Positions 8,061 to 16,282 of a stretch of 36,123 nt of DNA are shown here, in pieces (the first letter of the stretch is position 1; every line of letters starts with the position of its first letter). The position numbers were made by a program, and so were the translations under genes. The notes under the pieces were generated by a model. That model ran no database searches. It saw nothing but the letters and a program-made list of their open reading frames with translations, and was not told the origin of the DNA. This DNA comes from an uncultured Dorea sp. (lineage in GTDB: Bacteria > Bacillota > Clostridia > Lachnospirales > Lachnospiraceae), in assembly GCA_947063855.1 (NCBI GenBank), contig CAMSTW010000034.1, positions 1-36,123 on the forward strand, written 5' to 3'.

Positions 8061-8086
8061 AAAATAAGGAGCCAGACAGCTCCTTA
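8061..8086 (-). terminator. Terminator after the M24 peptidase gene
   Basis: Minus strand: TAAGGAGC (8079-8086) pairs with GCTCCTTA (8065-8072) around a 6-nt loop and is followed by TTTTATT. It lies about 15 nt after the stop codon. Confidence 0.85.
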
Positions 8087-8100
8087 TAAGAACCGGACTC

Positions 8101-9186
8101 TTATTCTTCCGGTACTACAATCAGATCTTTTGTAAAATGATTCAGCACTTCACACCCGTCCTCTGTGACGATCACAAGATCCTCAATACGAACGCCGATT
8201 CCTTCATCTGCAAGGTAGATTCCCGGCTCAACGGAGAAGCACTGTCCTACCTGGATGATGTCCTCATTGACAGAAGATACATCGCCGAATTCATGATCCT
8301 CCAGACCGATGGAATGGCCTGTTCTATGGGTAAAATACTGGCCATAACCCTTCTCTTCGATATAATTCCTTGCGGCAAGATCCACGTCGCACATCCGGTT
8401 GCCCGGCTTTGCCGCCTCGATGCCGCGCCTGTTCGCCTCGACAACGATATCATAGATCTCTCTTGCACGGTCGGATACTTCCCCGATAAATACAGTTCTC
8501 GTCATATCAGAAGCATAATTGTCCTTGAATGCTCCGATATCAAGAATCACACAGTCACCGCGTTTTCCCTTTGAATCATCTGTCACGTGATGCGGATCCG
8601 CCGCGCCTTTTGCATAAGCTGTAATCGGATCGAAAGATACATCCTCACATCCAAGCTCCTTGTAGATCTCGCGGATCTTCGCATTCAGCTCCTTCTCCGT
8701 CAGTCCCTTTGCCACCCACGGAATCAGCTTCTCCATAGCGATATCGTTAAGCCTTGAGGACTCTCTCATCAGCTCCTTCTCTTTCTCATCCTTCACCATA
8801 CGGATATAATCAATGATCGGAGAACCATTCACGAACTTGCTTCCGCCGCCCAGTTCCTGCAGACGAAGAAGGAATCTTGCCGGCCATGTCTTGTCGATTC
8901 CCATCGTCTTGTCCTTCTCTACAAATCTGCTTAGGATCTCCACGCCATCCTCAATATCATCGTACCATACCAGCTCTACTCCCAGATCCTTCTCCTGCGG
9001 GAACAGCTTGTTGATCACAAGCTTGTGGCCGCCGTTGACATTCAGATATAATGCCAGCAGTCTCTCGCCCGGGATAATCCACTTCCCCGTAAGATAAAAA
9101 ATCGCAACCGGATCAGAGATAATCATCTGCGGAATCTGATGCTCCTCCATTGATTTTAACACTCTTGCCACTTTGTTCTGGTCCAT
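8101..9186 (-). CDS. M24-family metallopeptidase (Xaa-Pro dipeptidase/aminopeptidase type)
   Basis: A 361-residue cytoplasmic peptidase with a creatinase-like N-terminal domain and a C-terminal pita-bread domain. The five dinuclear metal ligands are recognisable: the two Asp in ILDIGAFKDNYASDMTRT, His in THRTGHSIGLEDHE, Glu in FSVEPGIYL and Glu in GVRIEDLVIV. By family knowledge it releases residues N-terminal to proline from peptides. Start choice: the ATG at 9184-9186 follows GGGGA. The in-frame TTG at 9196-9198 has its Shine-Dalgarno directly abutting it and is less likely. It has its own promoter and a ~120-nt structured leader. Confidence 0.9.
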   Translation of the reverse strand: MDQNKVARVLKSMEEHQIPQMIISDPVAIFYLTGKWIIPGERLLALYLNVNGGHKLVINKLFPQEKDLGVELVWYDDIEDGVEILSRFVEKDKTMGIDKTWPARFLLRLQELGGGSKFVNGSPIIDYIRMVKDEKEKELMRESSRLNDIAMEKLIPWVAKGLTEKELNAKIREIYKELGCEDVSFDPITAYAKGAADPHHVTDDSKGKRGDCVILDIGAFKDNYASDMTRTVFIGEVSDRAREIYDIVVEANRRGIEAAKPGNRMCDVDLAARNYIEEKGYGQYFTHRTGHSIGLEDHEFGDVSSVNEDIIQVGQCFSVEPGIYLADEGIGVRIEDLVIVTEDGCEVLNHFTKDLIVVPEE

Positions 9187-9229
9187 TGTCTTCCCCAACC
9201 TTTCTCAATTATTATTTGGATATTCTATT

Positions 9230-9296
9230 ATATAACAGAGCCCTCAGGCATCTGGTTATATCGGCAGACCAAGGTGCCGGAACCGGGAATCCGACC
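9230..9296 (-). promoter_or_regulatory. Structured 5' leader of the M24 peptidase gene
   Basis: Two stems lie inside the predicted ~120-nt leader. One is at 9230-9261 (ATATAAC with GTTATAT outer stem, an inner AGA-GCC / GGC-TCT stem with bulges). The other is at 9273-9296 (GGT-CGGA with TCCG-ACC, 2-nt bulge). No poly-T follows, so this is not a plain terminator. A cis-acting RNA is possible, but I match it to no known riboswitch. Confidence 0.35.
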
Positions 9297-9315
9297 TTCC
9301 GTTCCTGACAGTTTC

Positions 9316-9344
9316 ATTATAGTATTTTGCCTTGTAAAAGTCAA
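9316..9344 (-). promoter_or_regulatory. Promoter of the M24 peptidase gene
   Basis: Minus strand: -35 TTGACT (9339-9344), 17-nt spacer, -10 TATAAT (9316-9321). The start is near 9309. Confidence 0.75.
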
Positions 9345-9381
9345 TCCGCCTGCGTCTTTTCAATGAAATCCCACCCATATG

Positions 9382-10287
9382 TCACACGCCTGTTCCGTCA
9401 AATTCCGGTATAAAGCTCTCCAGAGCGGCCCCGCCTTCCTGGATAAAGCCGCACTCCACACCAATCTCCAGGGCGTAATCAACTACCTTCGCATACTCTC
9501 TCTTCGTGACCTTACGCCCAAGCAAGGGATGACCGGATACCCGGGGCACAGGCGTATACTGGCTCATAATGCTGATCATAATCTCGTCTCCGTAAGTCTC
9601 ATACAGATAGCGGATCACTTCTCTTGAATCCTTCACATGCCCCGGAAGCACCAGATGCCGGACGATGATACCGCTTCGCAGCATACCGGTCCGTGCGTCA
9701 ATCTTAAATCCACCCGTCTGCGCATACATCTCTGCTAACGCCTGTTTTGCATAGAACGGATAATCCGGCGCGTTAGAACAGGCTCTGGCAAGCTCTTCAT
9801 CCATATATTTGAAATCCGGCAGATAGATATCAACATATCCCCTTAACATCCGCAAGGTTTCCGTCTTCTCGTATCCGCCCGTATTATACACAACAGGAAG
9901 ACTCATTCCCCATTTCCTTGCCAGCTCTATTGCCTCTATAATCTGCAGAACATAATGCGTAGGCGTCACAAGGTTGATATTGCCTGCCCCCTGTTCCTGC
10001 AATTCCAGAAAAATCTGCGCCAGACGCTCAGCCGTAATCACTTTTCCGGCTTTTGCACTTGAGATACTGTGATTCTGACAGAAGATACAACCCATATTAC
10101 ATCCGGAGAAGAATACCGTGCCGGAGCCTCTTTTTCCGGAAATGCACGTCTCCTCCCACATATGCAGGGCCGCTCTTGCAGCCACAAGCTCTGCTGTCTC
10201 CCTGCAGTATCCCCGCTCTCCTCCCAGACGGTTGACATGGCATTCTCTTGGACATAACGTGCAGTCTGACATCCTTGTATCTGTCAT
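9382..10287 (-). CDS. PflX-like radical SAM protein (COG1313 type)
   Basis: A 301-residue radical SAM protein. The cluster-binding CX3CX2C is C63-C67-C70 in SGCNMGCIFCQN. An extra N-terminal Cys set (C9, C12, C16, C28; CTLCPRECHVNR ... GYC) is typical of the PflX branch related to pyruvate-formate-lyase activases. The target is unknown for this group. Start: ATG 10285-10287 forms an ATGA overlap with the stop of the upstream chorismate mutase gene, the mark of translational coupling. A longer frame to 10344 lies inside that gene. It is the last gene of the serine-dehydratase operon, with no clear terminator before the M24 promoter. Confidence 0.85.
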   Translation of the reverse strand: MTDTRMSDCTLCPRECHVNRLGGERGYCRETAELVAARAALHMWEETCISGKRGSGTVFFSGCNMGCIFCQNHSISSAKAGKVITAERLAQIFLELQEQGAGNINLVTPTHYVLQIIEAIELARKWGMSLPVVYNTGGYEKTETLRMLRGYVDIYLPDFKYMDEELARACSNAPDYPFYAKQALAEMYAQTGGFKIDARTGMLRSGIIVRHLVLPGHVKDSREVIRYLYETYGDEIMISIMSQYTPVPRVSGHPLLGRKVTKREYAKVVDYALEIGVECGFIQEGGAALESFIPEFDGTGV

Positions 10288-10853
10288 AAGGTATCCGCCA
10301 GCCCCAATATTCTGAACTCTTCCGCTTCTTTCCCGATCTGGCACAGGAGACGCTTCACTCCCTCGTCGTTCACATTTCCCTCAAGCGTCATGATCACCTG
10401 CTGCCGTCCATCCTTACGCTCTGCATGCATCCGGATGATTCCGACCCGGTTCAGCCGCGCCATATCCACAAATGTACTCAGACTGCCAGCCTCATAGCCG
10501 CAGCTAAATCCAATCTCTACGCTGCAATGCTTTGTACCGGCAGACAGACCGGCCGTCTGAAGCGCCTCTTTCACAACCTGTGCCTGCATCTCCTCTAACA
10601 GTCCATATTCATATCTTCTGCAGACGCTCATGAGATGCCCGAGAAATGCCATGTATTCTTCCTTAATATCTGCTTCCACGCCGGAAGAACGTCGTTCGAT
10701 AACCGCCTGCTCCCTCTCCGGCACATATACACTGCCTCCTGTGGCAGACTTGACTTCGGCTACATGCTTTGCACACTCCATTCTTCTGATAAACAAAGGC
10801 TTTATCGCATTGTCAATGGAGTCAATCTCTATGCGAATCTCTTCTAAAGTCAT
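10284..10853 (-). CDS. Chorismate mutase (AroQ type) fused to an ACT-like domain
   Basis: A 189-residue protein. Residues 1-85 match the AroQ chorismate mutase helix pattern (LEEIRIEIDSIDNAI ... RRMECAKHVAEVK ... VYVPEREQAVIERR). By eye alignment with the E. coli P-protein mutase, R7, R24, K35, R47 and E48 fall on R11, R28, K39, R51 and E52. The positions equivalent to S84 and Q88 appear to be Cys and Glu. Residues about 108-189 resemble the ACT domain at the end of prephenate dehydratase (GSLSTFVDMARLNRVGIIRM ... LEGNVND). The dehydratase domain that normally sits between the two is absent. It lies in an operon with L-serine dehydratase, 9 nt after sdaAA, which is an unusual place for an aromatic-pathway enzyme. 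Confidence 0.75.
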   Translation of the reverse strand: MTLEEIRIEIDSIDNAIKPLFIRRMECAKHVAEVKSATGGSVYVPEREQAVIERRSSGVEADIKEEYMAFLGHLMSVCRRYEYGLLEEMQAQVVKEALQTAGLSAGTKHCSVEIGFSCGYEAGSLSTFVDMARLNRVGIIRMHAERKDGRQQVIMTLEGNVNDEGVKRLLCQIGKEAEEFRILGLADTL

Positions 10854-10862
10854 CTTTCTCCC

Positions 10863-11732
10863 CTACATGTTCATTCTCTCAACAATCTCCGCCGCCTTAA
10901 CGCTTCCGGCTACTCCGCCGAATCCCGTCTCCCGCAGGCTTACGTCCATCTTATCCCCGACTTCCTTCATCGCGTCGATGACCTGATCCACCGGAATCTG
11001 GCTCTCAATCCCCGCCAGCGCCATGTCCGCCGCCGCAATCGCGTTAAACGCGCCGCCTACATTTCTCTTCACACAGGGAACCTCTACCAGACCGCCTACC
11101 GGATCGCATACCAGCCCCATCAGGTTCTTAAGTGCCATGGCGCAGGCGTGTCCGATCTGGGCCGTACTGCCGCCCTTCACGTGACAGATCGCGGAAGCCG
11201 CCATGCCGGAACCGGAACCAATCTCCGCCTGACATCCTCCGGACGCACCGGCAAGATATGCCCGGTTGGCAATGATCTGCCCGATCCCCGCCGCCACATA
11301 CAAGGCCTCGATCATCTTCTCCTCCGGGACATCATATTCTCTATAGTATGTCACGAGTACCGCCGGCATCACGCCGCAGGCCCCCGCCGTCGGCGCCGCC
11401 ACAATCCGCTTCATACAGGCGTTGTTACATCCCATCTTCAGGGCATTGCTCATGACCTTCGCCATAAATTCACCGCATAAGGGATCTCCTGTCTCCCGGT
11501 AGGCATCCATAAGTCCTCCTTCCTTCCCGACCATCCGGCTCCTGGACATCAGATCCGGGTCATAAGCGTCCAGACTGTCCAGCATCGTCCTCCACATCTG
11601 CTTCATCACCTTCCAGGAATCCTCCTCCGTAATCTGGCGTTCGTTCGCATCCTCCAGCTGAACGGCCTTCCAGAACGGGATTCCTTCCTTCTCGCACCTT
11701 ATCTGTGCCTCTTCCATTGATTGATAAGACAT
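10863..11732 (-). CDS. sdaAA: L-serine dehydratase, iron-sulfur alpha subunit
   Basis: A 289-residue alpha subunit of the [4Fe-4S] L-serine ammonia-lyase, which converts L-serine to pyruvate and ammonia in the cytoplasm. The glycine-rich segment RIVAAPTAGACGVMPAVL and the segment GLVCDPVGGLVEVPCVKRN, both containing cluster cysteines, are characteristic. Length is normal for the two-subunit Gram-positive form. It follows the beta-subunit gene after a 22-nt gap. Serine dehydratases of this type are oxygen-sensitive, which fits an anaerobe. Confidence 0.96.
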   Translation of the reverse strand: MSYQSMEEAQIRCEKEGIPFWKAVQLEDANERQITEEDSWKVMKQMWRTMLDSLDAYDPDLMSRSRMVGKEGGLMDAYRETGDPLCGEFMAKVMSNALKMGCNNACMKRIVAAPTAGACGVMPAVLVTYYREYDVPEEKMIEALYVAAGIGQIIANRAYLAGASGGCQAEIGSGSGMAASAICHVKGGSTAQIGHACAMALKNLMGLVCDPVGGLVEVPCVKRNVGGAFNAIAAADMALAGIESQIPVDQVIDAMKEVGDKMDVSLRETGFGGVAGSVKAAEIVERMNM

Positions 11733-11754
11733 ATCTTCTTATTATCCTTTCTTG

Positions 11755-12417
11755 TTAATTCGCCAGCAGGAACTTCACCCTGATAATCCCATCCTTACTT
11801 GCAAGATCATCCATCGCCTCCTGCGGCACAATCTGGTCTGTCTCCACCACCATGATGGCATGTCCGCCGCGCTTGTCGCGGAACACCTGCATCGTAGCAA
11901 TGTTAATCCCGGCATCACTAAGCGCCACCGCAACTTCCCTGATCCTTCCCGGCTCATCCAAGTTACGGATGATCAGTGTATTACTCTCGCCGCTGAAATT
12001 CACATCTATCCCGTCAATCTCGCAGACCCTGATCCTTCCGCCGCCGATTGAATATGCCTGGATCTTCATCGGATCTACGCCCTCGGCTTCCATGATAACC
12101 TGCGCCGTGTTCGGATGCGCCTCCCTGATCTCCTTCGGCTCTATGGTAAATGCCATCCCTTCCTCTGCCGCGATCTTAAAGCTGTCCGGAATCCGCATAT
12201 CATCGGGCTTCATTCCCAGAAGTCCTGCAATCAGCGCCCGGTCTGTCCCATGTCCCTTTCCTGTTGCCGCGAATGAGCCATGAAGATATACCGCCGCCTT
12301 CCCGGGCTGCCTGCCGAACAATTGTCTGGCAACCATTCCGATCCGTGCCGCACCCGCCGTATGCGAACTGGAAGGACCTACCATAACAGGCCCTAAGATG
12401 TCAAATATACTTCCCAT
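11755..12417 (-). CDS. sdaAB: L-serine dehydratase, beta subunit
   Basis: A 220-residue beta subunit. The N-terminal part has DILGPVMVGPSSSHTAGAARIG, the substrate-binding signature of this family. The C-terminal ~75 residues are an ACT domain (NTLIIRNLDEPGRIREVAVA, INIATMQVFRDKRGGHA), the usual regulatory module. It is the first gene of the operon, with GAGGATC upstream of the ATG and a promoter at 12463-12491. Confidence 0.95.
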   Translation of the reverse strand: MGSIFDILGPVMVGPSSSHTAGAARIGMVARQLFGRQPGKAAVYLHGSFAATGKGHGTDRALIAGLLGMKPDDMRIPDSFKIAAEEGMAFTIEPKEIREAHPNTAQVIMEAEGVDPMKIQAYSIGGGRIRVCEIDGIDVNFSGESNTLIIRNLDEPGRIREVAVALSDAGINIATMQVFRDKRGGHAIMVVETDQIVPQEAMDDLASKDGIIRVKFLLAN

Positions 12418-12462
12418 TTTCTGATCCTCTTTCCTTCCTTATTTTGACATATATTTTCCTAT

Positions 12463-12491
12463 ATTATACTCGTAAATCTGATTGTTTACAA
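12463..12491 (-). promoter_or_regulatory. Promoter of the serine-dehydratase operon
   Basis: Minus strand: -35 TTGTAA (12486-12491), 17-nt spacer, -10 TATAAT (12463-12468). The start is near 12456. No clear promoter could be assigned to the divergent plus-strand gene in the same 156-bp gap. Confidence 0.7.
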
Positions 12492-12573
12492 TTACCAATT
12501 TCTGACCGCACATCTGACATTTTCCGGCATACAATGCAGTAACTACTATTATTATGATGAAAGGATCTATATT

Positions 12574-13512
12574 ATGTATATCATTTTCCCCTGTATCCTG
12601 CTGCTGCTTCTCATCTGCGCTCTGCTGATGTTCTGGCGCAGGAAAGCTATCATAAAGAAGCTCTGCTGCATGCCGGTCAAGGAAAAACTCTGCCGGTTAA
12701 ACGAGCTGGTCCGTCCCTTTGGCTTCGAATATCTCCTGTCCCAGGATATCTTTACCTCTCTTATGGACGCGTGGCAGAGAGATTTTGGATACTGCTGGCT
12801 CTACGACAAGAGCGCGGATCTGTTCAACATGGTCTTTGACTGTGAACCTGTCTGCTTTGATTATAAGGGCTGCACATGGATGATTGAACTGTGGAAAGGG
12901 CAGTACGGCATCAATACCGGCGCCGAGATCGGAATCTACAAAGCGGATTCCCTCGTTTCCAGAAATCAGCGGAAATCCACGCTCTTCCACACGGTGCCGG
13001 ATGAGGACCTGCCTTTCTTTGAATGTACCTTGTACGACCGGGATATTCCCCTCTGCCGGGTGGCGCAGAGACACTGGTGGCTGACGGGATTTCGGATGGG
13101 TCATTACGCTGATCCCGGCCAGCTGGCCCTAAGGGTAGAGATCACCTTCCCTTCCTTTGAAATGTTGCATGCATTTGTACGGGGTATGCTTGACTGCGGA
13201 TACGCTTCTTCGGAGATTGAGGTCTGCCGTCAGCATGTTTCCTTTGAATTTGCTGCGCCGCACACACGACAGCCGCGCTGCTCCCGGCGCATCCGGGCAG
13301 CGTTTGCCCAGTGGAAGAACCGGATATTCCTGCGGATCTACTGCCGCGTTACGAAGGAATTCTGCTTTACCATGGATAAGTTATTGTACCTCTATGAATA
13401 CATGCCGTTTGCTTTCCGGCATATGATGCACATCCGGCATAAGAAGAGCAAGAGAAAGGCGCAAAGAAAGATGCAAAGAAAGATGCGAAGAAGGATGCGG
13501 CATGTCCGCTGA
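12574..13512 (+). CDS. DUF4474 domain protein with N-terminal membrane anchor
   Basis: A 312-residue protein. Residues 2-22 form one hydrophobic helix followed by basic residues. The body matches the DUF4474 pattern as I know it: VRPFGFEYLLSQDIF, DAWQRDFGYCWLYD, VFDCEPVCFDYKG, WMIELWKGQYGINTGAEIGIY. The function of this family is unknown. The conserved D/E and W residues could suggest binding or hydrolysis, but no catalytic motif is named. The last ~25 residues are very basic (KRKAQRKMQRKMRRRMRHVR) and come from a 12-bp DNA repeat. The gene overlaps the metallophosphoesterase start by 11 nt, so the two proteins probably act together. Confidence 0.85.
   Translation: MYIIFPCILLLLLICALLMFWRRKAIIKKLCCMPVKEKLCRLNELVRPFGFEYLLSQDIFTSLMDAWQRDFGYCWLYDKSADLFNMVFDCEPVCFDYKGCTWMIELWKGQYGINTGAEIGIYKADSLVSRNQRKSTLFHTVPDEDLPFFECTLYDRDIPLCRVAQRHWWLTGFRMGHYADPGQLALRVEITFPSFEMLHAFVRGMLDCGYASSEIEVCRQHVSFEFAAPHTRQPRCSRRIRAAFAQWKNRIFLRIYCRVTKEFCFTMDKLLYLYEYMPFAFRHMMHIRHKKSKRKAQRKMQRKMRRRMRHVR
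13461..13496 (+). repeat. Three 12-bp tandem repeats at the end of the DUF4474 gene
   Basis: GCAAAGAAAGAT occurs at 13461-13472 and 13473-13484 and as GCGAAGAAGGAT at 13485-13496. In frame it encodes the basic QRKM/RRRM repeat. It ends just before the ATG of the next gene, and its AGAAGGATG also serves as that gene's ribosome site. Confidence 0.8.
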
Positions 13513-14431
13513 CAAAAGGCTTGAAGCGGCATTCGCCCATGCGCCGGTGCTGCCGCTTACGCCTTCTTCCCGGTACATTCTTTTCAGTGACTGCCACCGC
13601 GGCTGTGGTACGAACAATGATAACTTCCTTAAGAATCAGAACCTGTACTTTGCCGCGTTACAGCATTATTATAATCAAGGATATACCTATATTGAACTGG
13701 GCGACGGCGATGAACTGTGGGAAAACCGCTCCTTTGACGCGATTAAGTCCATCCACAACAATACCTTCTGGCTGCTGTCACGTTTCCACAAGGAAGGACG
13801 GCTCGTCATGCTTTATGGAAACCATGATATCGTCAAGCGGAATCCCCGGTTTGCCAGGAAGGGCTGTTCTTCCTATCCCTGCAGTACATGCCGGGAAGAA
13901 GAACTGTTCCCGGATATGGTCTTTCATTCCGGGGTTATTCTGAAAATACTTTCTGATACGCCGGACTGCCGCTGCCCAAAGCCGGCTGCCGCCAGAACAG
14001 ACGCTGTAATATCCCGCCGGGAAATATACCTGACACATGGCCATCAGGCGGATTTCTTCAACAGCGTCCTGTGGCGTACTTCCCGGTTTCTGGTCAGGTA
14101 TCTCTGGAAACCGCTGGAATCCGCCGGTTTCCTGGATCCTACCAGCGCCGCGAAGAATAATACCAGGAAGAAGAAGGTGGAACGCATCCTGACCGACTGG
14201 GCCGACAAGAACTCCTGCGTGCTGATCACAGGGCACACGCACCGTCCCATGCTGGATGAGTCTGTCTCATACTGCAACACCGGAAGCTGCGTGCATCCAA
14301 GGTGCGTTACCTGTATCGAGATCAGGCGTCTCAGGATCTCTCTGGTCAAATGGACGCTTGCCACGCATCCGGACCGCTCTCTTTATGTGGCCCGGGAAGT
14401 CTTGTCCGGCCCCTTCCCGCTGGTGTACTGA
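13502..14431 (+). CDS. Calcineurin-like metallophosphoesterase
   Basis: A 309-residue protein with all five metallophosphoesterase blocks in order: FSDCHRG, GDGDELWEN, YGNHD, LTHGHQAD and TGHTHRP. The GDGDELW block and size recall the UDP-diacylglucosamine-pyrophosphatase-like branch, but a Gram-positive would not make lipid A, so the substrate is open. A Cys-rich insert (CSSYPCSTCREEELF) lies after the GNHD block. It overlaps the DUF4474 gene by 11 nt and ends 31 nt from the convergent ABC permease gene, with no terminator seen between. Confidence 0.88.
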   Translation: MSADKRLEAAFAHAPVLPLTPSSRYILFSDCHRGCGTNNDNFLKNQNLYFAALQHYYNQGYTYIELGDGDELWENRSFDAIKSIHNNTFWLLSRFHKEGRLVMLYGNHDIVKRNPRFARKGCSSYPCSTCREEELFPDMVFHSGVILKILSDTPDCRCPKPAAARTDAVISRREIYLTHGHQADFFNSVLWRTSRFLVRYLWKPLESAGFLDPTSAAKNNTRKKKVERILTDWADKNSCVLITGHTHRPMLDESVSYCNTGSCVHPRCVTCIEIRRLRISLVKWTLATHPDRSLYVAREVLSGPFPLVY

Positions 14432-14462
14432 CCACATTGCATAATTAACGGTGAATAACAAC

Positions 14463-15323
14463 TTATTTCACCGCGCCGGCAACCACGCCTCCGATGATCT
14501 GCTTTTGAAGCACCACGTACAGAATCAGGATTGGTACTACGCACAGCAGAAGCCCTGCCATGATGGTTCCGTAATCTGCCGAATAGGTCCCGTAGAAGCT
14601 GTAAGTAGACAACGGCAGAGTCAGAAGCTTCTTATCCGTCAGCACCAGAGACGGGAGCAGGAAGTCATTCCAGAACGCCAGTGAGTTCAGGATTACCATG
14701 GTGGAGATGATCGGCTTCAAAAGCGGAAGCACAATCTTGAAAAATGTCTGGGAATGTGTGCATCCGTCGATATATGCAGCTTCCTCAAGCGCCATAGGTA
14801 CATTTCCTTTGATAAATCCGTGGAACATAAACACGGACATCGCCATGGAAAATCCGGTATGCATGAATATCAGCGTAATCCTGTGGTTCAGTATATTCAG
14901 CGTACCGCCGTAGATACTGACAAGCGGAATCATGATTGCCTGGAAGGGAATGATCATGGACGCTACCATAAGCGCGAATGTAATCTTAGAGATTCCGTTG
15001 TTATGACGCACGATATAATATGCCAGCATGGCCGCAAACAGTGTCACGAGAACCGTCGCAGACACAGTTACAAATAATGAATTCTTAAACGCATTGATAA
15101 AATCCATCTGCGTGAAGGCTTTCACGAAATTGTCAAAGGACAGTCCTTTGATGGTAAACAGCCAGGAAAACGGGCTCTTGATGATATCTCTCTTCTGCTT
15201 CAGAGAATTAATTACTACCATTAGGAACGGGAACATATATGCAATGAAGATAATAATCAGTCCCGCCATTGCAAGTGCGTTTGTCACTTTTCTCTTCGTA
15301 CCGCCGACCGTTGTCTGTTTCAT
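14463..15323 (-). CDS. Carbohydrate ABC transporter permease, MalG type
   Basis: A 286-residue inner-membrane permease with about six transmembrane segments. The EAA loop that docks the ATPase is EEAAYIDGCTHSQTFFKIVLPLLKP. It is the CUT1 (MalG-like) partner of the preceding MalF-like permease, whose stop and this start overlap as TAATG. No ATPase gene is present in the operon, so a shared MsiK-type ATPase encoded elsewhere is presumably used. The sugar is not identifiable. Confidence 0.93.
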   Translation of the reverse strand: MKQTTVGGTKRKVTNALAMAGLIIIFIAYMFPFLMVVINSLKQKRDIIKSPFSWLFTIKGLSFDNFVKAFTQMDFINAFKNSLFVTVSATVLVTLFAAMLAYYIVRHNNGISKITFALMVASMIIPFQAIMIPLVSIYGGTLNILNHRITLIFMHTGFSMAMSVFMFHGFIKGNVPMALEEAAYIDGCTHSQTFFKIVLPLLKPIISTMVILNSLAFWNDFLLPSLVLTDKKLLTLPLSTYSFYGTYSADYGTIMAGLLLCVVPILILYVVLQKQIIGGVVAGAVK

Positions 15324-16195
15324 TATGCTTCCACCTCCTGCTTCTTCGTAAAGTAAACCTGCAGACCGCTGAGTACTGCAACGATAATAAACAAGATAAA
15401 TGCTTCTGCCTGACCTACTCCAAACTGTCTGGATGTAAACGCCTTCTCGTATACGTGCATGGCCGCCATCTCCGTTGTCCCGTAAGGCGCGCCTGCCGTC
15501 AATGACAGATTCACGTCATATACCATGAATGCACGGGATAAGGTAAGGAACAGACAGATTGTGATGGAGGACATCATAAGCGGCATGATAATATTCTTAA
15601 GCTTCACAAATCCTGACGCCCCATCGATGCTTGCCGCCTCCATCACATCCTCGCTCAGCCCCATGAATCCTGCCACATAGATCAGGATCATATAACCGGA
15701 CAACTGCCATACAGATACGACTACCAGCGCGACAAATGCATTGGTCGGATCCGACAGCCAGGACACCTCAAAAAGCTTCCATCCCGTACTCTCCCCGATA
15801 TTGACAAATACTCTTGAGAATACAAACTGCCAGATATACCCAAGGACAATACCACCGATCAGGTTCGGCGTAAAGAAACCTGCGCGGAAGAAGTTCTGTC
15901 CCTTGATTCCCCGCGTAAGAAGGTAAGCGATGGCAAATGCAAGGATATTTACAATCAATACTACAAAGATTACATATTTAAAAGTCAGAAGCAATGATGT
16001 CCAGAACTGTCCGTCCTTCATCACGCCTCCAAAGTTCTTAAGACCGATAAAATTCTTTACCTTCGACACGCCGTTCCAGTCCGTGAGTGTCAGATAAACA
16101 CCATATATGAATGGTACGATGACAACTGCAAAGAAGCAAAACATACCCGGTAATGCAAACATGCAGAAGTCTTTTCCATTGTTTTTTGATCTCAT
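15323..16195 (-). CDS. Carbohydrate ABC transporter permease, MalF type
   Basis: A 290-residue permease with about six membrane segments and an EAA loop MEAASIDGASGFVKLKNIIMPLM. It is the MalF-like half of a CUT1 sugar importer. GGAGGAGCGG precedes the ATG. An 87-nt gap containing a hairpin separates it from the binding-protein gene upstream, a common way to keep the binding protein more abundant than the permeases. Confidence 0.93.
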   Translation of the reverse strand: MRSKNNGKDFCMFALPGMFCFFAVVIVPFIYGVYLTLTDWNGVSKVKNFIGLKNFGGVMKDGQFWTSLLLTFKYVIFVVLIVNILAFAIAYLLTRGIKGQNFFRAGFFTPNLIGGIVLGYIWQFVFSRVFVNIGESTGWKLFEVSWLSDPTNAFVALVVVSVWQLSGYMILIYVAGFMGLSEDVMEAASIDGASGFVKLKNIIMPLMMSSITICLFLTLSRAFMVYDVNLSLTAGAPYGTTEMAAMHVYEKAFTSRQFGVGQAEAFILFIIVAVLSGLQVYFTKKQEVEA

Positions 16196-16234
16196 GATCC
16201 GCTCCTCCTAATTTATTATAGCACCGCGTCTCCT

Positions 16235-16263
16235 GCGTCCGCCGGCAATTTGCCGGACGGCGC
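16235..16263 (-). other. Intercistronic hairpin between binding-protein and permease genes
   Basis: CCGGCAA and TTGCCGG (16242-16256) form a tight stem, with GCGTCC/GGCGC able to extend it. No T-run follows. Position suggests mRNA stabilisation or partial termination that favours the binding-protein gene. Confidence 0.5.
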
Positions 16264-16282
16264 TTTCACACGTCCCGCAGCC

